Shown: positions 41,635-50,559 of the stretch, piece after piece
Layout of the letters: each line of letters starts with the position of its first letter
Numbering within the stretch: the stretch's first letter is position 1
DNA from: Pseudomonadota bacterium
GTDB taxonomy: Bacteria > Bdellovibrionota_C > UBA2361 > SZUA-149 > DAOLCO01
DNA length: 54,631 nucleotides
Direction of reading: 5' to 3'
Assembly: GCA_027487795.1 (NCBI GenBank)
Contig: JAIYCX010000007.1
Location: forward strand, 1 to 54,631
Program-made: the position numbers and the translations under genes
The notes under the pieces: model-generated
Databases searched by the model: none
Told to the model about the DNA's origin: nothing
The model's input: the letters and a program-made list of their open reading frames with translations, nothing else

Positions 41635-41874
41635 GTGGCAAGATTGCGTGTTCGAAGCCGGTCAAATTTCAAGGCTCAACTTTCTCAATTCGCCAAATCC
41701 GGCGAGCTAGAGAAAGAGTTAGAATTTTCGAAAAAAAAGGAAGTAGTTGCTATTCCCGTAGCGCCACTTCCATCGACTCCAAAAAGAGCAAACGGCGGCC
41801 CCGTTTCTCATTTTGTTAGGCCGATTACCGAACGAATCAGAGAAAGTCAGGAATTCCTAATTGGACTAGCCTAG
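41635..41874 (+). CDS. Small basic orphan protein
   Basis: 79 aa with a GTG start and the ribosome site AAAGG nine bases upstream. It is highly basic at the N-terminus (ARLRVRSRSNFKAQLSQFAK) and polar after that (KRANGGPVSHFVRPITERIR), suggesting a nucleic-acid- or ribosome-associated role, but no family is recognised. A second plus-strand frame (41586-41819) overlaps it and is considered a shadow. It has its own terminator. Confidence 0.55.
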   Translation: MARLRVRSRSNFKAQLSQFAKSGELEKELEFSKKKEVVAIPVAPLPSTPKRANGGPVSHFVRPITERIRESQEFLIGLA

Positions 41875-41893
41875 TTTTTTGAAACGTTCAATA

Positions 41894-41930
41894 AAAAGGC
41901 CTTAAGCGATAAGTAGCTTAAGGCCTTTAA
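41894..41930 (+). terminator. Terminator of the gene at 41635
   Basis: AAAGGCCTTAAGC and GCTTAAGGCCTTT form a perfect 13-bp stem; the T-run is short (TTTAATGG). Confidence 0.8.
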
Positions 41931-42040
41931 TGGAAAATTGTAGGAAAAATCTCTCTACTAACCTTCCTTTTTACATCTATTTCATGTTAAAACCCTAATA
42001 AACGGGTAGATCTCAAGGTTTTTCATGAAAGGTCACATGG

Positions 42041-42451
42041 ATGATGAAGGTTATTTTCAAAACGATAAAGGATTCTTTCGCAAAGACTCCAAAAAGCTAT
42101 CTATTGCCAGTTACTGCGGTAATAATCTTGGCAATACTTATTACAATGCTAGTAATTGGGTGGGTGTCATTTTTGATAGTGGCGTTTCTACTTTACTTTC
42201 CTGCATGGGCAACAACTGGTTATTACATCATCAGCAAGAAAGAATCGGCTCCACTTTGGGCTGACAAATGGTGTTGGTACTGCTCGCCTATTGCAGGGGC
42301 TTGTCTCATAGTGGCGCTTGTCGATGGTGCTTTAAGAACATTGATCATAGGACTAGTTATTGCACTAACAGGTATTTGTCTTATTGTTTACAATAAGCAA
42401 ATTGCTAATTGGACAAAGCAACTAGCAAAGTCAGAAAAAAAAGAAGTCTGA
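42041..42451 (+). CDS. Small integral membrane protein, orphan
   Basis: 136 aa. Three or four hydrophobic segments: YLLPVTAVIILAILITMLVI, GWVSFLIVAFLLYFPAWATT, YCSPIAGACLIVALVDGALR and TLIIGLVIALTGICLIVYNK. A ribosome site AAAGG is about ten bases before the ATG. A second frame from 42025 (MKGHMDDEGYFQ) overlaps it but encodes a low-complexity sequence and is taken as a shadow. Ends with a lysine-rich tail. Function unknown. Confidence 0.65.
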   Translation: MMKVIFKTIKDSFAKTPKSYLLPVTAVIILAILITMLVIGWVSFLIVAFLLYFPAWATTGYYIISKKESAPLWADKWCWYCSPIAGACLIVALVDGALRTLIIGLVIALTGICLIVYNKQIANWTKQLAKSEKKEV

Positions 42452-42487
42452 GAAATTAGCTGCTCTAAAAAAAGAGAAGGCAATTCA

Positions 42488-42518
42488 TAGGTAGGTTTCA
42501 TCGAGATCTACCTTCTTT
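42488..42518 (+). terminator. Terminator of the gene at 42041
   Basis: GGTAGG...CTACC with GAAGG/CCTTC flanking pairs forms a stem followed by TTTATAC, just before the convergent ATPase gene. Confidence 0.5.
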
Positions 42519-43653
42519 ATACTAAGCCAACTTCTTTACAAAAAACCGAAAATGGCAATACTCGTCCATTAGCTTCTGTACCATAATCTCTTGTTTGCAT
42601 GTGTACTTGATAAAATGCTGGTATTTTTGTTCGTTCTTTAAAATATTCTATATGCTTTGAAAGTTGCTTTTCGCCAGTCTTACATTCAACAGCAAACAAT
42701 GGTTTCTTATCTCTTAACACAACAAAATCTATTTCCCTACCGTCAGTATCTCTGAGATAACGAAGTTCCATTGCGTATCCTTGAGTATCTTCAATGAAAT
42801 GACAGTATTTAAGTAAGTGGCTAGCAACTAAATTTTCAAAACGAAACCCTAATTCCTCAACGAGCGACCAGTCCCACATATAAAGTTTATGAAGCTTTTT
42901 AACTGCTCTAATTTTAGGTGACCCAAAAGGAGGAATTGTAAAACTATAGTAAAGTAAAGATAAAATATTTACCCAGCGTGCTATAGTAGGTTGTGATACA
43001 TTTAAATCTTCTTCTAAGCTCTTTAATGACAAAGGTGATCCAACTTTTGTTGGTAATATTTCAGCTAATAGCATTAACAATGAGATATCTTTTACATTCT
43101 CTAGGTCACGTAAATCTTCACTAATAACAAGCTGCATACGATTACGTTGCCAAATACGATGCTCATCTTCACTTTGAGAAAAAAGCGACTCTGGAAATCC
43201 ACCAAATTTTAATAAATTATTTAAGTCATCCTTATTAGGATTTTTATTTAATTCACTTAGAGAAAACGGGTGAAGTCGAAAATATCGGTAACGCCCCAAA
43301 AGAGAATCACCGCCCCTACTAAAATAATCTATGCGAGCAGATCCTGTTACTATTATTTGATGGTCTTCGTGATATTTATCATAAAGACCTTTTACTAATG
43401 TTCTCCAATTTTTATATTTATGGATTTCATCAAAGACTATAGTCTTAGATGAAAATGGAATTTGATCCTTAAGAATAATTGCCTTATCGGAAGCTCTATC
43501 CCAATTTAAATACTGTGTATTCTTAGCCGTACTTGGTGTTAAATAATTTAAACTCAACGTAGTTTTCCCGACCTGACGTGGGCCACCAATAAAGATCATT
43601 TTTTTTAAAATAGCCCTATCTATATGAGGGCTTAAATATCTAGATTTCTTCAT
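42517..43653 (-). CDS. ATPase with AAA_14 and DUF4143 domains, first copy
   Basis: 378 aa from the ATG at 43653; the longer frame from 43680 starts inside the upstream repeats and is unlikely. Walker A is GGPRQVGKTTLS, the Walker B-like strand is IVFDEIHKYKNW, and IIVTGSARIDYF follows. The DUF4143 part is about 180-378: LKSLEEDLNVSQPTIARWVN is winged-helix-like, and ELRYLRDTDGREIDFVVLRD and LFAVECKTGEKQL are nuclease-like strands. Function of the family is unknown. Tandem 32-bp repeats lie just upstream of the start, which suggests autoregulation. Confidence 0.85.
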   Translation of the reverse strand: MKKSRYLSPHIDRAILKKMIFIGGPRQVGKTTLSLNYLTPSTAKNTQYLNWDRASDKAIILKDQIPFSSKTIVFDEIHKYKNWRTLVKGLYDKYHEDHQIIVTGSARIDYFSRGGDSLLGRYRYFRLHPFSLSELNKNPNKDDLNNLLKFGGFPESLFSQSEDEHRIWQRNRMQLVISEDLRDLENVKDISLLMLLAEILPTKVGSPLSLKSLEEDLNVSQPTIARWVNILSLLYYSFTIPPFGSPKIRAVKKLHKLYMWDWSLVEELGFRFENLVASHLLKYCHFIEDTQGYAMELRYLRDTDGREIDFVVLRDKKPLFAVECKTGEKQLSKHIEYFKERTKIPAFYQVHMQTRDYGTEANGRVLPFSVFCKEVGLV

Positions 43654-43671
43654 AATACGTCCATTCTGGTT

Positions 43672-43735
43672 CATGAGCACTTTAAAGTCAATATTAAACT
43701 ACTCATGAGCACTTTAAAGTCAGCATTAAACTACT
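43672..43735 (-). repeat. Two tandem 32-bp repeats upstream of the first DUF4143-type ATPase
   Basis: CATGAGCACTTTAAAGTCAA...TATTAAACTACT occurs at 43672-43703 and again at 43704-43735 with two differences. It starts 19 bp upstream of the ATPase start codon, where operator sites would lie. Confidence 0.85.
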
Positions 43736-43986
43736 CGGCGACAAGAATCCGCCGTTATTATAAATTAAAACGTACTCAACCATAAATATAATTAATAACA
43801 TTGATCACAAAATCATGCTTATCACCCTTGCTAGTTTTTACGATTTATTATTTCATTTAACAAAACTAATATGCGTAGAAGTGATTTAAATTTGGGCTGT
43901 AGAATTTACTAATCTAGAGCCCGAATCTGTGTCGTTAAATGTTATTTCAGGTTTTTCTTTTCTCTTCAACGTAAGGTGTATGCGTT
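43736..43986. other. Intergenic region between divergent genes
   Basis: 251 bp (333 bp counting the repeats) between the ATPase and the orphan gene at 43987. AT-rich, with no supported gene. Confidence 0.4.
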
Positions 43987-44475
43987 ATGAGCCGCGAAAG
44001 TATTTCAGGAAGCGGAATCAACGTAACTAGACGTCAACAACTCAAACAGGAAAGGAGTAAGGCAAGAAAAATGTTTTTTAACTTTTCGCACCAAGATGAA
44101 AAATGGGGGGATCTAGAAACTTTTCAAAAATTCCCGAATAAGGATAGAAGCAAAAACTTGCTCCATTCAGTGGGCAAGGCTCTTGATAGTGATAAACCAA
44201 TGGGGTTTGAAAAAGAAGAAGTTACGAAACTGAAATTAAGAAGTTTGAATCTTCAAATTTCAGAGCTTGAAACAAAAGCTCAAGAACTCACCATGGAGAT
44301 GGTTGCTTGTTGGCTGACATCACTGATATCTGCTGGCATACACTACGTACTAGTGCGTTATTCAAAAAGAAGACAAAGGCAAGCGTACAAGCTTCAAAAG
44401 TTCTTACGAAAGCTTGGTATTATTCCACTTTCCGACAAGCAAGTTCCGAATTTGCTTCTTGTTAACGTTGGGTAG
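43987..44475 (+). CDS. Hypothetical orphan protein
   Basis: 162 aa with the site AAGGTG before the ATG. The N-terminal half is polar and basic (RRQQLKQERSKARKMFFNFS), the middle a coiled-coil-like helix (LKLRSLNLQISELETKAQEL) and a moderately hydrophobic stretch (EMVACWLTSLISAGIHYVLV) that could be a membrane-associated helix, followed by a basic segment (RYSKRRQRQAYKLQKFLRKL). No family recognised. Monocistronic. Confidence 0.6.
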   Translation: MSRESISGSGINVTRRQQLKQERSKARKMFFNFSHQDEKWGDLETFQKFPNKDRSKNLLHSVGKALDSDKPMGFEKEEVTKLKLRSLNLQISELETKAQELTMEMVACWLTSLISAGIHYVLVRYSKRRQRQAYKLQKFLRKLGIIPLSDKQVPNLLLVNVG

Positions 44476-44504
44476 TTGAAGCTTTGCACATCACGATAGA
44501 AAGG

Positions 44505-44556
44505 AAAAAGGGCGTTCTAGCTGAGGTTTTCAGACCCAGGTTCGCTCTTTTTCATT
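44505..44556 (+). terminator. Terminator of the gene at 43987
   Basis: AAAGGGCG...TCGCTCTTT with an inner hairpin CTGA-GGTTT-TCAG, followed by TTCATT. Confidence 0.65.
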
Positions 44557-44606
44557 AAAATACTAATTTTAGAATCAATTTCTCTGAATCCTTACTCTAA
44601 AGTCAT

Positions 44607-45257
44607 ATGAATTGGCCTAAATTATTTAACGCACAAGCTTTTAAAGAATCCGATATCCACCCTCATTGTCCTGAGGAAAGAGCAGACTTATTTAGTTCTT
44701 TTGAACAGGGAAGTGTAGAGCTTGAAGTTATGGATTTTTTATATGGTCTTGTTCGATTATTTAAGCCTAGAAGGATAATCGAAACAGGAACACACTTTGG
44801 CATCTCAGCAGTTGCTTTAGGTGTGGCATGCAAGCAAAATGGATTTGGTAAAGTTATCTCTATAGAAAACGATAGTGTAAAAGTTACTAATGCTAAAAAG
44901 CTAATTACTTCTGTCGGACTAGATGACTATGTTGAGATAGTAGAGAATGAAAGTTTAAAATACATAGCACAACTAAACTCACCTGCTGATGCCTTTGACT
45001 TTGCATTCCTAGATTCAATGACCCCAATCAGAGCCCCCGAATTCATACTATTAGCTGAAAAGAATCTTTTAAATAACATAATAGCCTTCCATGACTCCTC
45101 AAGACACAGAGAGAAGACTTTCGTACTTCCAGGAGAACCGCAAGATGAATACGTTAAAGCTATCGATGAGATAGAAAGAAAATATTGTAGAGGCGGCATT
45201 GAAACAAATTTATCGAGGGGATTTAGATTGTTGCAACTTGATAGGATGCCTACGTAG
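44607..45257 (+). CDS. Class I SAM-dependent methyltransferase
   Basis: 216 aa. IIETGTHFGISAVALGVACK is the SAM-binding motif I (E-x-G-x-x-x-G), KVISIENDSVKVTNAKKLI the acidic motif II, and FDFAFLDSM motif IV, with AFHDSSRHREK after it. It resembles the O-methyltransferase / cephalosporin-hydroxylase-like group acting on small molecules or glycans. The substrate is unknown. Monocistronic and followed by about 200 bp without features. Confidence 0.75.
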   Translation: MNWPKLFNAQAFKESDIHPHCPEERADLFSSFEQGSVELEVMDFLYGLVRLFKPRRIIETGTHFGISAVALGVACKQNGFGKVISIENDSVKVTNAKKLITSVGLDDYVEIVENESLKYIAQLNSPADAFDFAFLDSMTPIRAPEFILLAEKNLLNNIIAFHDSSRHREKTFVLPGEPQDEYVKAIDEIERKYCRGGIETNLSRGFRLLQLDRMPT

Positions 45258-45455
45258 AATTACTCTTGATAAACTAATCAGGATGAGGGCTTAATTATAA
45301 ATTTTCCCAATAGTACCTACTAAAAATTCAACTTCCAATTTATAGAACTTTCTAGTAGCCTATGACCTCTTATATTTAGGGTAGATTCGACAATGGCCAA
45401 CATACGGTAAAAGCCGTGTGGTGGGGATTTTTACGCAAGATATAAGGTTAAAACC

Positions 45456-45854
45456 ATGGTTTTATCGAATGAAAATAACATTGGGCCTTCGTCTCAAGAA
45501 GAATTGGAACCGCTGACTGAATGCATTTGCTTCAAAGGTACTCCTGCAGGGGATGCACTAAACGACTTTGAAAATCTTGTTTTGAAGGGAAACATAACTC
45601 AAATTGTAAAAAAGTTAGTGTTTATCCATTCACGGCTAAGTAATTCAAATCAATTTTTTGGTGATTTATGTGAATTTGATAGAGAAAAGTTGATGTCAGA
45701 CTTCATTGAGACTTTGAAATCACTTGGACTAGAGCTTGGACTGCCTCATGAATCAATATCTCATTTTGTGGAAGCTACTGGATCGAGCAAAACTCATGAA
45801 CAGAAGATCTTCCATAAAGAGATTTTTCATCTCGCTATTAAAAAAAACTCTTAA
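45456..45854 (+). CDS. Hypothetical orphan protein
   Basis: 132 aa with the site AAGG about ten bases before the ATG. Acidic N-terminus (ENNIGPSSQEELEPLTECIC), helical after that (GNITQIVKKLVFIHSRLSNS, REKLMSDFIETLKSLGLELG). No signal peptide and no known family. Monocistronic with a strong terminator. Confidence 0.6.
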   Translation: MVLSNENNIGPSSQEELEPLTECICFKGTPAGDALNDFENLVLKGNITQIVKKLVFIHSRLSNSNQFFGDLCEFDREKLMSDFIETLKSLGLELGLPHESISHFVEATGSSKTHEQKIFHKEIFHLAIKKNS

Positions 45855-45882
45855 CATTCACGAAAGGAATAAGGTTCTAAAC

Positions 45883-45912
45883 TGCGGCAAATAATCCCTG
45901 CCGCCTTTTTTA
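45883..45912 (+). terminator. Terminator of the gene at 45456
   Basis: GCGGCA and TGCCGC form the stem, followed by CTTTTTT. It is preceded by ATAAGGTTCTAAAC, again the AGGTTCT word seen before other orphan-gene terminators. Confidence 0.8.
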
Positions 45913-45913
45913 T

Positions 45914-46909
45914 TTAAAGCTTAATTTTATTTGGCAAGTTTAATTTTTCTTTTAAGTTTTCTAAAACCTGCGGTCCTTTAAAATCTACCTGATATTGAAA
46001 AGGCCCTGGACGATCTTTATGAAATAATAAAGTTCTTGGTATTGAATCAACTTTAAAATCACTCATAACACTTGGGCTATCTTTTTCATCTACTACTATT
46101 ATTTTTGCTACTCCCTTTAAAGCTTTTGAAATTGGACCGATTCTGGGCTCATACTCTTGACATACCGGACAATAAGTAGTTGCTGTTACAATAATAAAAA
46201 TATTTTCTTTTGGATTATTTTGTAAATATAATCTGGCATCGTTACTAGTCATAGCTGAATATGTGGTCTCGGAACTGACATCTGGCTTACTAGTTACTGC
46301 AGTACTAGATTTATCTTCTTCTACTTTTTTAGGTTCTATATCAAATTTAGACTTACCAAGTGGAATACAAATATCACCTTGGCAAAAAGTATATATTCCA
46401 CTTTGATTTTTTTTAATTAAATTCTCATCATAATTTTTATTTTTTGCTATTTCTTTTATATCATCAGGAAGATTACTTTTAACTTCAGCGTCTCTTAGAG
46501 TTTTAAGAATTTCAACTTTAGCAATGTCACCGGATTCTTTCTTTACGATTACTCCTAATCCAACAATATTTTTACTTGTAACTACTTGAAGCTGACCATC
46601 TTCTAGAACACTATAACTGAGTGAATTATATTTATGTTCTTTGCTCTCTTTTTTATCTACTTGAATTCCATAACTCTTAGAAACCTTTCCTTCAGAGTCC
46701 TTGATTTTATAAACTAAAGTTAATTCAGATTCTGCGGGAGCAACTATATTAATAGCACCCTTTTGATTTTTTGAAAGTGTCACCTCAGGATCACTAGTTT
46801 TAGTAACAGAAGGTAAAACTAGTTCATCTTTAGAGACAACCAAGTTACTTAGTTTATTATCTAAAGGACTTACTGATTTTTGATTCTTTTGAGTATTAAG
46901 ATCTCCCAT
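45914..46909 (-). CDS. Protein with C-terminal thioredoxin-like domain
   Basis: 331 aa. Residues about 225-331 have a thioredoxin-like fold with the redox pair in FIIVTATTYCPVCQEYEPRI and SIPRTLLFHKDRPGPFQYQV as the following strand. Residues 1-220 are polar and lysine-rich and may contain a beta-sandwich (LTLVYKIKDSEGKVSKSYGI, YSVLEDGQLQVVTSKNIVG). There is no signal peptide, although thioredoxin-like domains with CPVC are usually exported or membrane-linked; a leaderless secretion route cannot be excluded. Function unknown. Confidence 0.6.
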   Translation of the reverse strand: MGDLNTQKNQKSVSPLDNKLSNLVVSKDELVLPSVTKTSDPEVTLSKNQKGAINIVAPAESELTLVYKIKDSEGKVSKSYGIQVDKKESKEHKYNSLSYSVLEDGQLQVVTSKNIVGLGVIVKKESGDIAKVEILKTLRDAEVKSNLPDDIKEIAKNKNYDENLIKKNQSGIYTFCQGDICIPLGKSKFDIEPKKVEEDKSSTAVTSKPDVSSETTYSAMTSNDARLYLQNNPKENIFIIVTATTYCPVCQEYEPRIGPISKALKGVAKIIVVDEKDSPSVMSDFKVDSIPRTLLFHKDRPGPFQYQVDFKGPQVLENLKEKLNLPNKIKL

Positions 46910-47290
46910 AGCCTATAACCTACATTAACTTCTATTGTTGTATTATTATGGAAATACTAACAAGTGTAGCTTAGGGGCGTTAATTAAATACTAGCCTGCT
47001 CTAGTCTCTTATCTCATTGAACTAGGACTATAACCTAAACGTAAAATTAGTTAGCTGTTCACTAATCTGATACCTCTCCTCTAACCACTTAATATGAAGC
47101 CCGCCCTTAGAGAACTCTTTACCTTGGAAAATTTATTCTTTGAATAACTCCCGTAACAAGAACAAAATTATTTGTGGGGTCTTTGGAGTCAATACTTATG
47201 CAAGTATTATCACCTCATAAGTTAAGAGAATATTGAAATTTAACTCTCAACAAAACTAAGCTTTTAGTAATACATAAAAATATTAATTTT
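46910..47290. other. Intergenic region with an accC relic
   Basis: Positions 47030-47196 carry a decayed copy of the accC 3' end (listed separately). The rest is AT-rich without features. Confidence 0.5.
47030..47196 (-). pseudogene. Relic of the accC 3' end with internal deletion
   Basis: TATAACCTAAACGTAAAATT, CTCTCCTCTAACCACTT and ATATGAAGCC.CCCTTAGAG match 48174-48265 of accC. Then CTTGGAAAATTTATTCTTT, CCCGTAACA.G and CAAAATTATTTGT.GG match 48463-48530. About 200 bp between these parts are missing, and the frame is broken. Confidence 0.8.
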
Positions 47291-47980
47291 CTACTCTCCA
47301 CGGTAACCACGATAAGCGAAATTGAACATCTCGTCTGACTTAAGCCCAAGTAACAAAGCAGTATTTGCATTAGCTCCAAGTTCATCTGCCATTACAGTTC
47401 GAAAATTTCTTCCTCCGAATTTTTCTTTAGAGAAAAGGTTCCACGCTTGTTCTATCTCCGGAATACTTCCAATACTATTCTTCACAGCCAAAACATTTCG
47501 AAGTGCCTCTGTATTAGTAAGACCGTAAACTCGATCTTCGAGATCTTTTATTGTATACCCGCTTATTAATGAACTACTTTTTGTTGAACGATCCATAATA
47601 TCACCATATACCCGATCGAGGAAATTATGCCCTGCTTTTTCAAGCACTGCTCGAAGCTTCCCAGTACTAATCCCGTTGTTTTTATCTAGCTCTACAGCAA
47701 GCTCGGAAAGCTTGTCATTGACTTTTGCATCTTTAATTATCTTAAATATTTCATCCGCTTTGTACTTTGAATCGAGTTTCTTATCAGTAATGTCTTGTAA
47801 GGCCTTAACAATATATTTAGCTTTTACTGAAACTTCATAGTTATTTTGTATAGATGGCATGCTCAAAGACATTTCCGCTATTTCCTTATCAGAAGTAACT
47901 TCAGCTTTAACGGGCTCGACTATATCACTAACTTTATCCTGCTTAAGTTTTCTCGAATTTGATAGGGTAGTATCAGGCAT
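47291..47980 (-). CDS. Hypothetical protein with an annexin-like repeat
   Basis: 229 aa, no signal peptide. The N-terminal 60 residues are polar. Near the C-terminus, about residues 150-215, LTNTEALRNVLAVKNSIGSI, PEIEQAWNLFSKEKFGGRNF, RTVMADELGANANTALLLGL follows the spacing of an annexin repeat (alternating helices, Y/W.LF.K.FG...L, then a late LL.L helix). Annexins are usually four-repeat, calcium-binding membrane proteins; here I can support only one convincing repeat, and the calcium ligands are not clear. Other helical folds remain possible. Its neighbour at 45914 has a similar polar style. Confidence 0.45.
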   Translation of the reverse strand: MPDTTLSNSRKLKQDKVSDIVEPVKAEVTSDKEIAEMSLSMPSIQNNYEVSVKAKYIVKALQDITDKKLDSKYKADEIFKIIKDAKVNDKLSELAVELDKNNGISTGKLRAVLEKAGHNFLDRVYGDIMDRSTKSSSLISGYTIKDLEDRVYGLTNTEALRNVLAVKNSIGSIPEIEQAWNLFSKEKFGGRNFRTVMADELGANANTALLLGLKSDEMFNFAYRGYRGE

Positions 47981-48171
47981 AATAATCCAAATAAATTGAT
48001 TTTATATTATTATGGATCAAAATTTTTAAATGTTACTTTAGAAGCTATTACATTTAAGTACGAGCAGCCTAATTTCTCAGATATGAAGCCAAAGATATGG
48101 GAGTAACAGGTTAAAACTAATATAAACTTTTATTCAAATTCCTTAATATCATTCTTTAGATTACAGTTCTT

Positions 48172-49548
48172 TCATAACCTAAACGTAAAATTCGTCGCCT
48201 GCTCACTTATACAATAACTCTCCTCTAACCACTTTATATGAAGCCCTCCCTTAGAGTACTCTGGAGTTTCAATTAGTGCTCTGTAAAAATTAAGGTTAGT
48301 AGTTATACCCTCTATTAAAAACTCTTTAAATGCCCGCTGTGCTCTGTTGATTGCAAGCTCTCGACTAGGTGCACTTACTATTAACTTCGCAATGAGAGCA
48401 TCGTAATAAGGACTAATGCTCGTCCCCTCTTCTACCCAAGTATCGAGTCTAATTCCTGGACCGCTTGGAAAATTTATTCTTTTAATAGTTCCAGTAACAG
48501 GGGCAAAATTATTTGTTGGATCTTCGGAGTAAATTCTAAATTCTATTGAATGAGATTTAATACATTGCTCTATTTTTAAATCTTTCAGTAAAGCGCCTTC
48601 TGCTAATTTAATCTGAGTAGCTACTAGATCAACCCCTGTTACTTCTTCAGTTACTGGATGCTCAACCTGTATTCTGGTATTCATCTCTAAGAAATAAAAT
48701 TTATCTTCTACTGAATCTACTAAAAACTCTAAAGTCCCAACTGTTTTATAAGCAACTGACTTGGCAAGTTCTACTGAGGCATTTAATATTTTACCTCTAA
48801 GTTCAGGATTAATACCTACGGCAGGTGCTTCCTCTATTAACTTCTGTCTTCTTCTTTGAACAGAACAGTCTCGATCAAAGAGATGCATAACTTCACCTGA
48901 GGCATCTCCTAAAATCTGCACTTCAATATGTCTCGGAGTTGGTAAATACTTTTCTAAGTAAACAACTTTAGAAGAAAATGCAGACAGGGCTTCATTTTCA
49001 GCTTCTTGAATCATTTGAGCTAAGCTTTCCTCACTAACAGAAAGTCTTATTCCCCTGCCACTTCCACCAGCTGAGGCCTTTACTAAAATTGGATATCCAA
49101 TTTCTTTTGCAAAGTTCTTTGCCGCAATTAAATCTCCACTATAAAGCTGCCCAGAAAGAACGGGGACACCAGCTTTAATTGCTATTTCTCTAGCGCTTAG
49201 TTTATCGCCCATTTTAGATAAGACATCCGAGCTTGGCCCGATAAATGTTAATCCTTGATCTTCAACAGCTTTTGCGAATGCTTCGTTTTCTGATAAAAAT
49301 CCATAGCCCGGATGCACTGCATCGGCACCACTTTGCACCGCCGCTAATATTAATTTCTGAATATTTAAGTAGGTATCTTTGCTGCTATTACCGCCTAACG
49401 AAATACTTTCATCAGCCAGTCTTACTGCTAAACTCTCAGCATCCGAATCGGAATAAGCTGCAACACTTTTAATACCTAAATCTCTTGCTGCTCGGACTAT
49501 TCGAAGAGCAATTTCTCCTCTATTTGCTATGAGTATTTTTTTTATCAT
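48172..49548 (-). CDS. accC: Acetyl-CoA carboxylase, biotin carboxylase subunit
   Basis: 458 aa (usual length about 450). IKKILIANRGEIALRIVRAA at the N-terminus, GADAVHPGYGFLSENEAFAK, and VKASAGGSGRGIRLSVSEES for the ATP-grasp glycine loop; FLEMNTRIQVEHPVTEEVTG carries the catalytic Glu/Asn/Arg and the hallmark NxRxQVEHP. It carboxylates biotin on the carrier subunit, feeding malonyl-CoA for fatty acid synthesis. accB, often adjacent, is absent here. It could also serve another biotin carboxylase complex. It is divergent from trxB across 44 bp. A relic of its 3' end lies 1 kb downstream. Confidence 0.92.
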   Translation of the reverse strand: MIKKILIANRGEIALRIVRAARDLGIKSVAAYSDSDAESLAVRLADESISLGGNSSKDTYLNIQKLILAAVQSGADAVHPGYGFLSENEAFAKAVEDQGLTFIGPSSDVLSKMGDKLSAREIAIKAGVPVLSGQLYSGDLIAAKNFAKEIGYPILVKASAGGSGRGIRLSVSEESLAQMIQEAENEALSAFSSKVVYLEKYLPTPRHIEVQILGDASGEVMHLFDRDCSVQRRRQKLIEEAPAVGINPELRGKILNASVELAKSVAYKTVGTLEFLVDSVEDKFYFLEMNTRIQVEHPVTEEVTGVDLVATQIKLAEGALLKDLKIEQCIKSHSIEFRIYSEDPTNNFAPVTGTIKRINFPSGPGIRLDTWVEEGTSISPYYDALIAKLIVSAPSRELAINRAQRAFKEFLIEGITTNLNFYRALIETPEYSKGGLHIKWLEESYCISEQATNFTFRL

Positions 49549-49592
49549 GTTAAGGTCATTCTATATTATTTAGTTTCTTTATAAGTCGAATT

Positions 49593-50528
49593 ATGTCATC
49601 TACAAAAAATCATGTAATTATTTTAGGTACGGGCCCAGCAGGTTTAACAGCTGGAGTTTACACTGCTAGATCAAATTTGGCACCTCTGATAATTGAAGGT
49701 CCGCTTCCAGGAGGTCAACTTACCACCACTACTGATGTAGAAAATTTTCCTGGCTTCTCAGAAGGCATAATGGGCCCTCGTCTAATGGACGAAATGAGAA
49801 AACAATCTGAGCGATTCGGGGCAAAAATTGAGACAGGTTGGATTGATAGAGTAGAATTTAATGGACCTATAATAAAGCTATTCGGTGCAGAAAAAGAATA
49901 CGAAACAGAAGCCTTAATTATCTCAACTGGAGCAACGGCAAAAACTCTTGGACTACCAAGAGAAGCAGAGCTAATGGGCTATGGTGTTTCAACTTGTGCC
50001 ACCTGTGACGGGGCATTTTTTAAAGATCAAGAAATAGTTGTTGTCGGTGGTGGAGATTCTGCTTGTGAAGAAGCTGGATACCTTACTAAGTTTGGATGCA
50101 GAGTCAGATTAATTCACAGACGTGAAGAATTCAGAGCTTCTAAGATCATGATCGATAGAGTTAAGAAAAATCCTAAGGTTGAAATAGTAATAAATACTAC
50201 AGTGACAGAGTTAGTCGGCGATCAGAAAAACGGACTAACTGGCCTTATCTTACAAAACACAGTAACAGGTGAAAAATCAGAAATTTCCTGTGCTGCTCTA
50301 TTTTATGCAATCGGCCATACTCCTAACACAAACCTCTTCAAAGGCATATTAGATATGGATGAAAACGGATATCTAATCACAGCACCAGAAAGCACAAAAA
50401 CAAAAATCCCTGGAGTCTTTGCCTGCGGAGATGTGAGAGATCATGTTTATAGACAAGCGATTACTGCGGCGGGGAATGGGTGTATGGCGGCGATAGAAGT
50501 TGAGAGGTATTTGGCTGAGAAGGAATAG
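49593..50528 (+). CDS. trxB: Thioredoxin reductase
   Basis: 311 aa. FAD-binding IILGTGPAGLTAGVYTARS, the redox pair STCATCDGAFFKDQE, NADPH-binding VVVGGGDSACEEAGYLTKFG, and GVFACGDVRDHVYRQAITAA at the C-terminus are all canonical. It reduces thioredoxin with NADPH in the cytoplasm. Divergent from accC with only 44 bp between start codons, so the promoters overlap. A REP-like palindrome 32 bp after the stop may terminate it. Confidence 0.95.
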   Translation: MSSTKNHVIILGTGPAGLTAGVYTARSNLAPLIIEGPLPGGQLTTTTDVENFPGFSEGIMGPRLMDEMRKQSERFGAKIETGWIDRVEFNGPIIKLFGAEKEYETEALIISTGATAKTLGLPREAELMGYGVSTCATCDGAFFKDQEIVVVGGGDSACEEAGYLTKFGCRVRLIHRREEFRASKIMIDRVKKNPKVEIVINTTVTELVGDQKNGLTGLILQNTVTGEKSEISCAALFYAIGHTPNTNLFKGILDMDENGYLITAPESTKTKIPGVFACGDVRDHVYRQAITAAGNGCMAAIEVERYLAEKE

Positions 50529-50559
50529 GCTCCTTTTAACAATCTATTTATAGTACATG

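Noticed and set aside
41586..41819. Plus-strand frame overlapping the small basic gene at 41635
   Set aside because: The GTG-start frame has the AAAGG ribosome site at the right distance and a terminator after its stop; this frame has neither.
42025..42264. Plus-strand reading frame MKGHMDDEGYFQ overlapping the membrane protein gene
   Set aside because: The frame from 42041 encodes clear membrane segments with a ribosome site; this one is low-complexity and has no independent signal.
43672..43735. CRISPR repeat pair
   Set aside because: The two units abut without spacers and there are only two; no cas genes are in the window.
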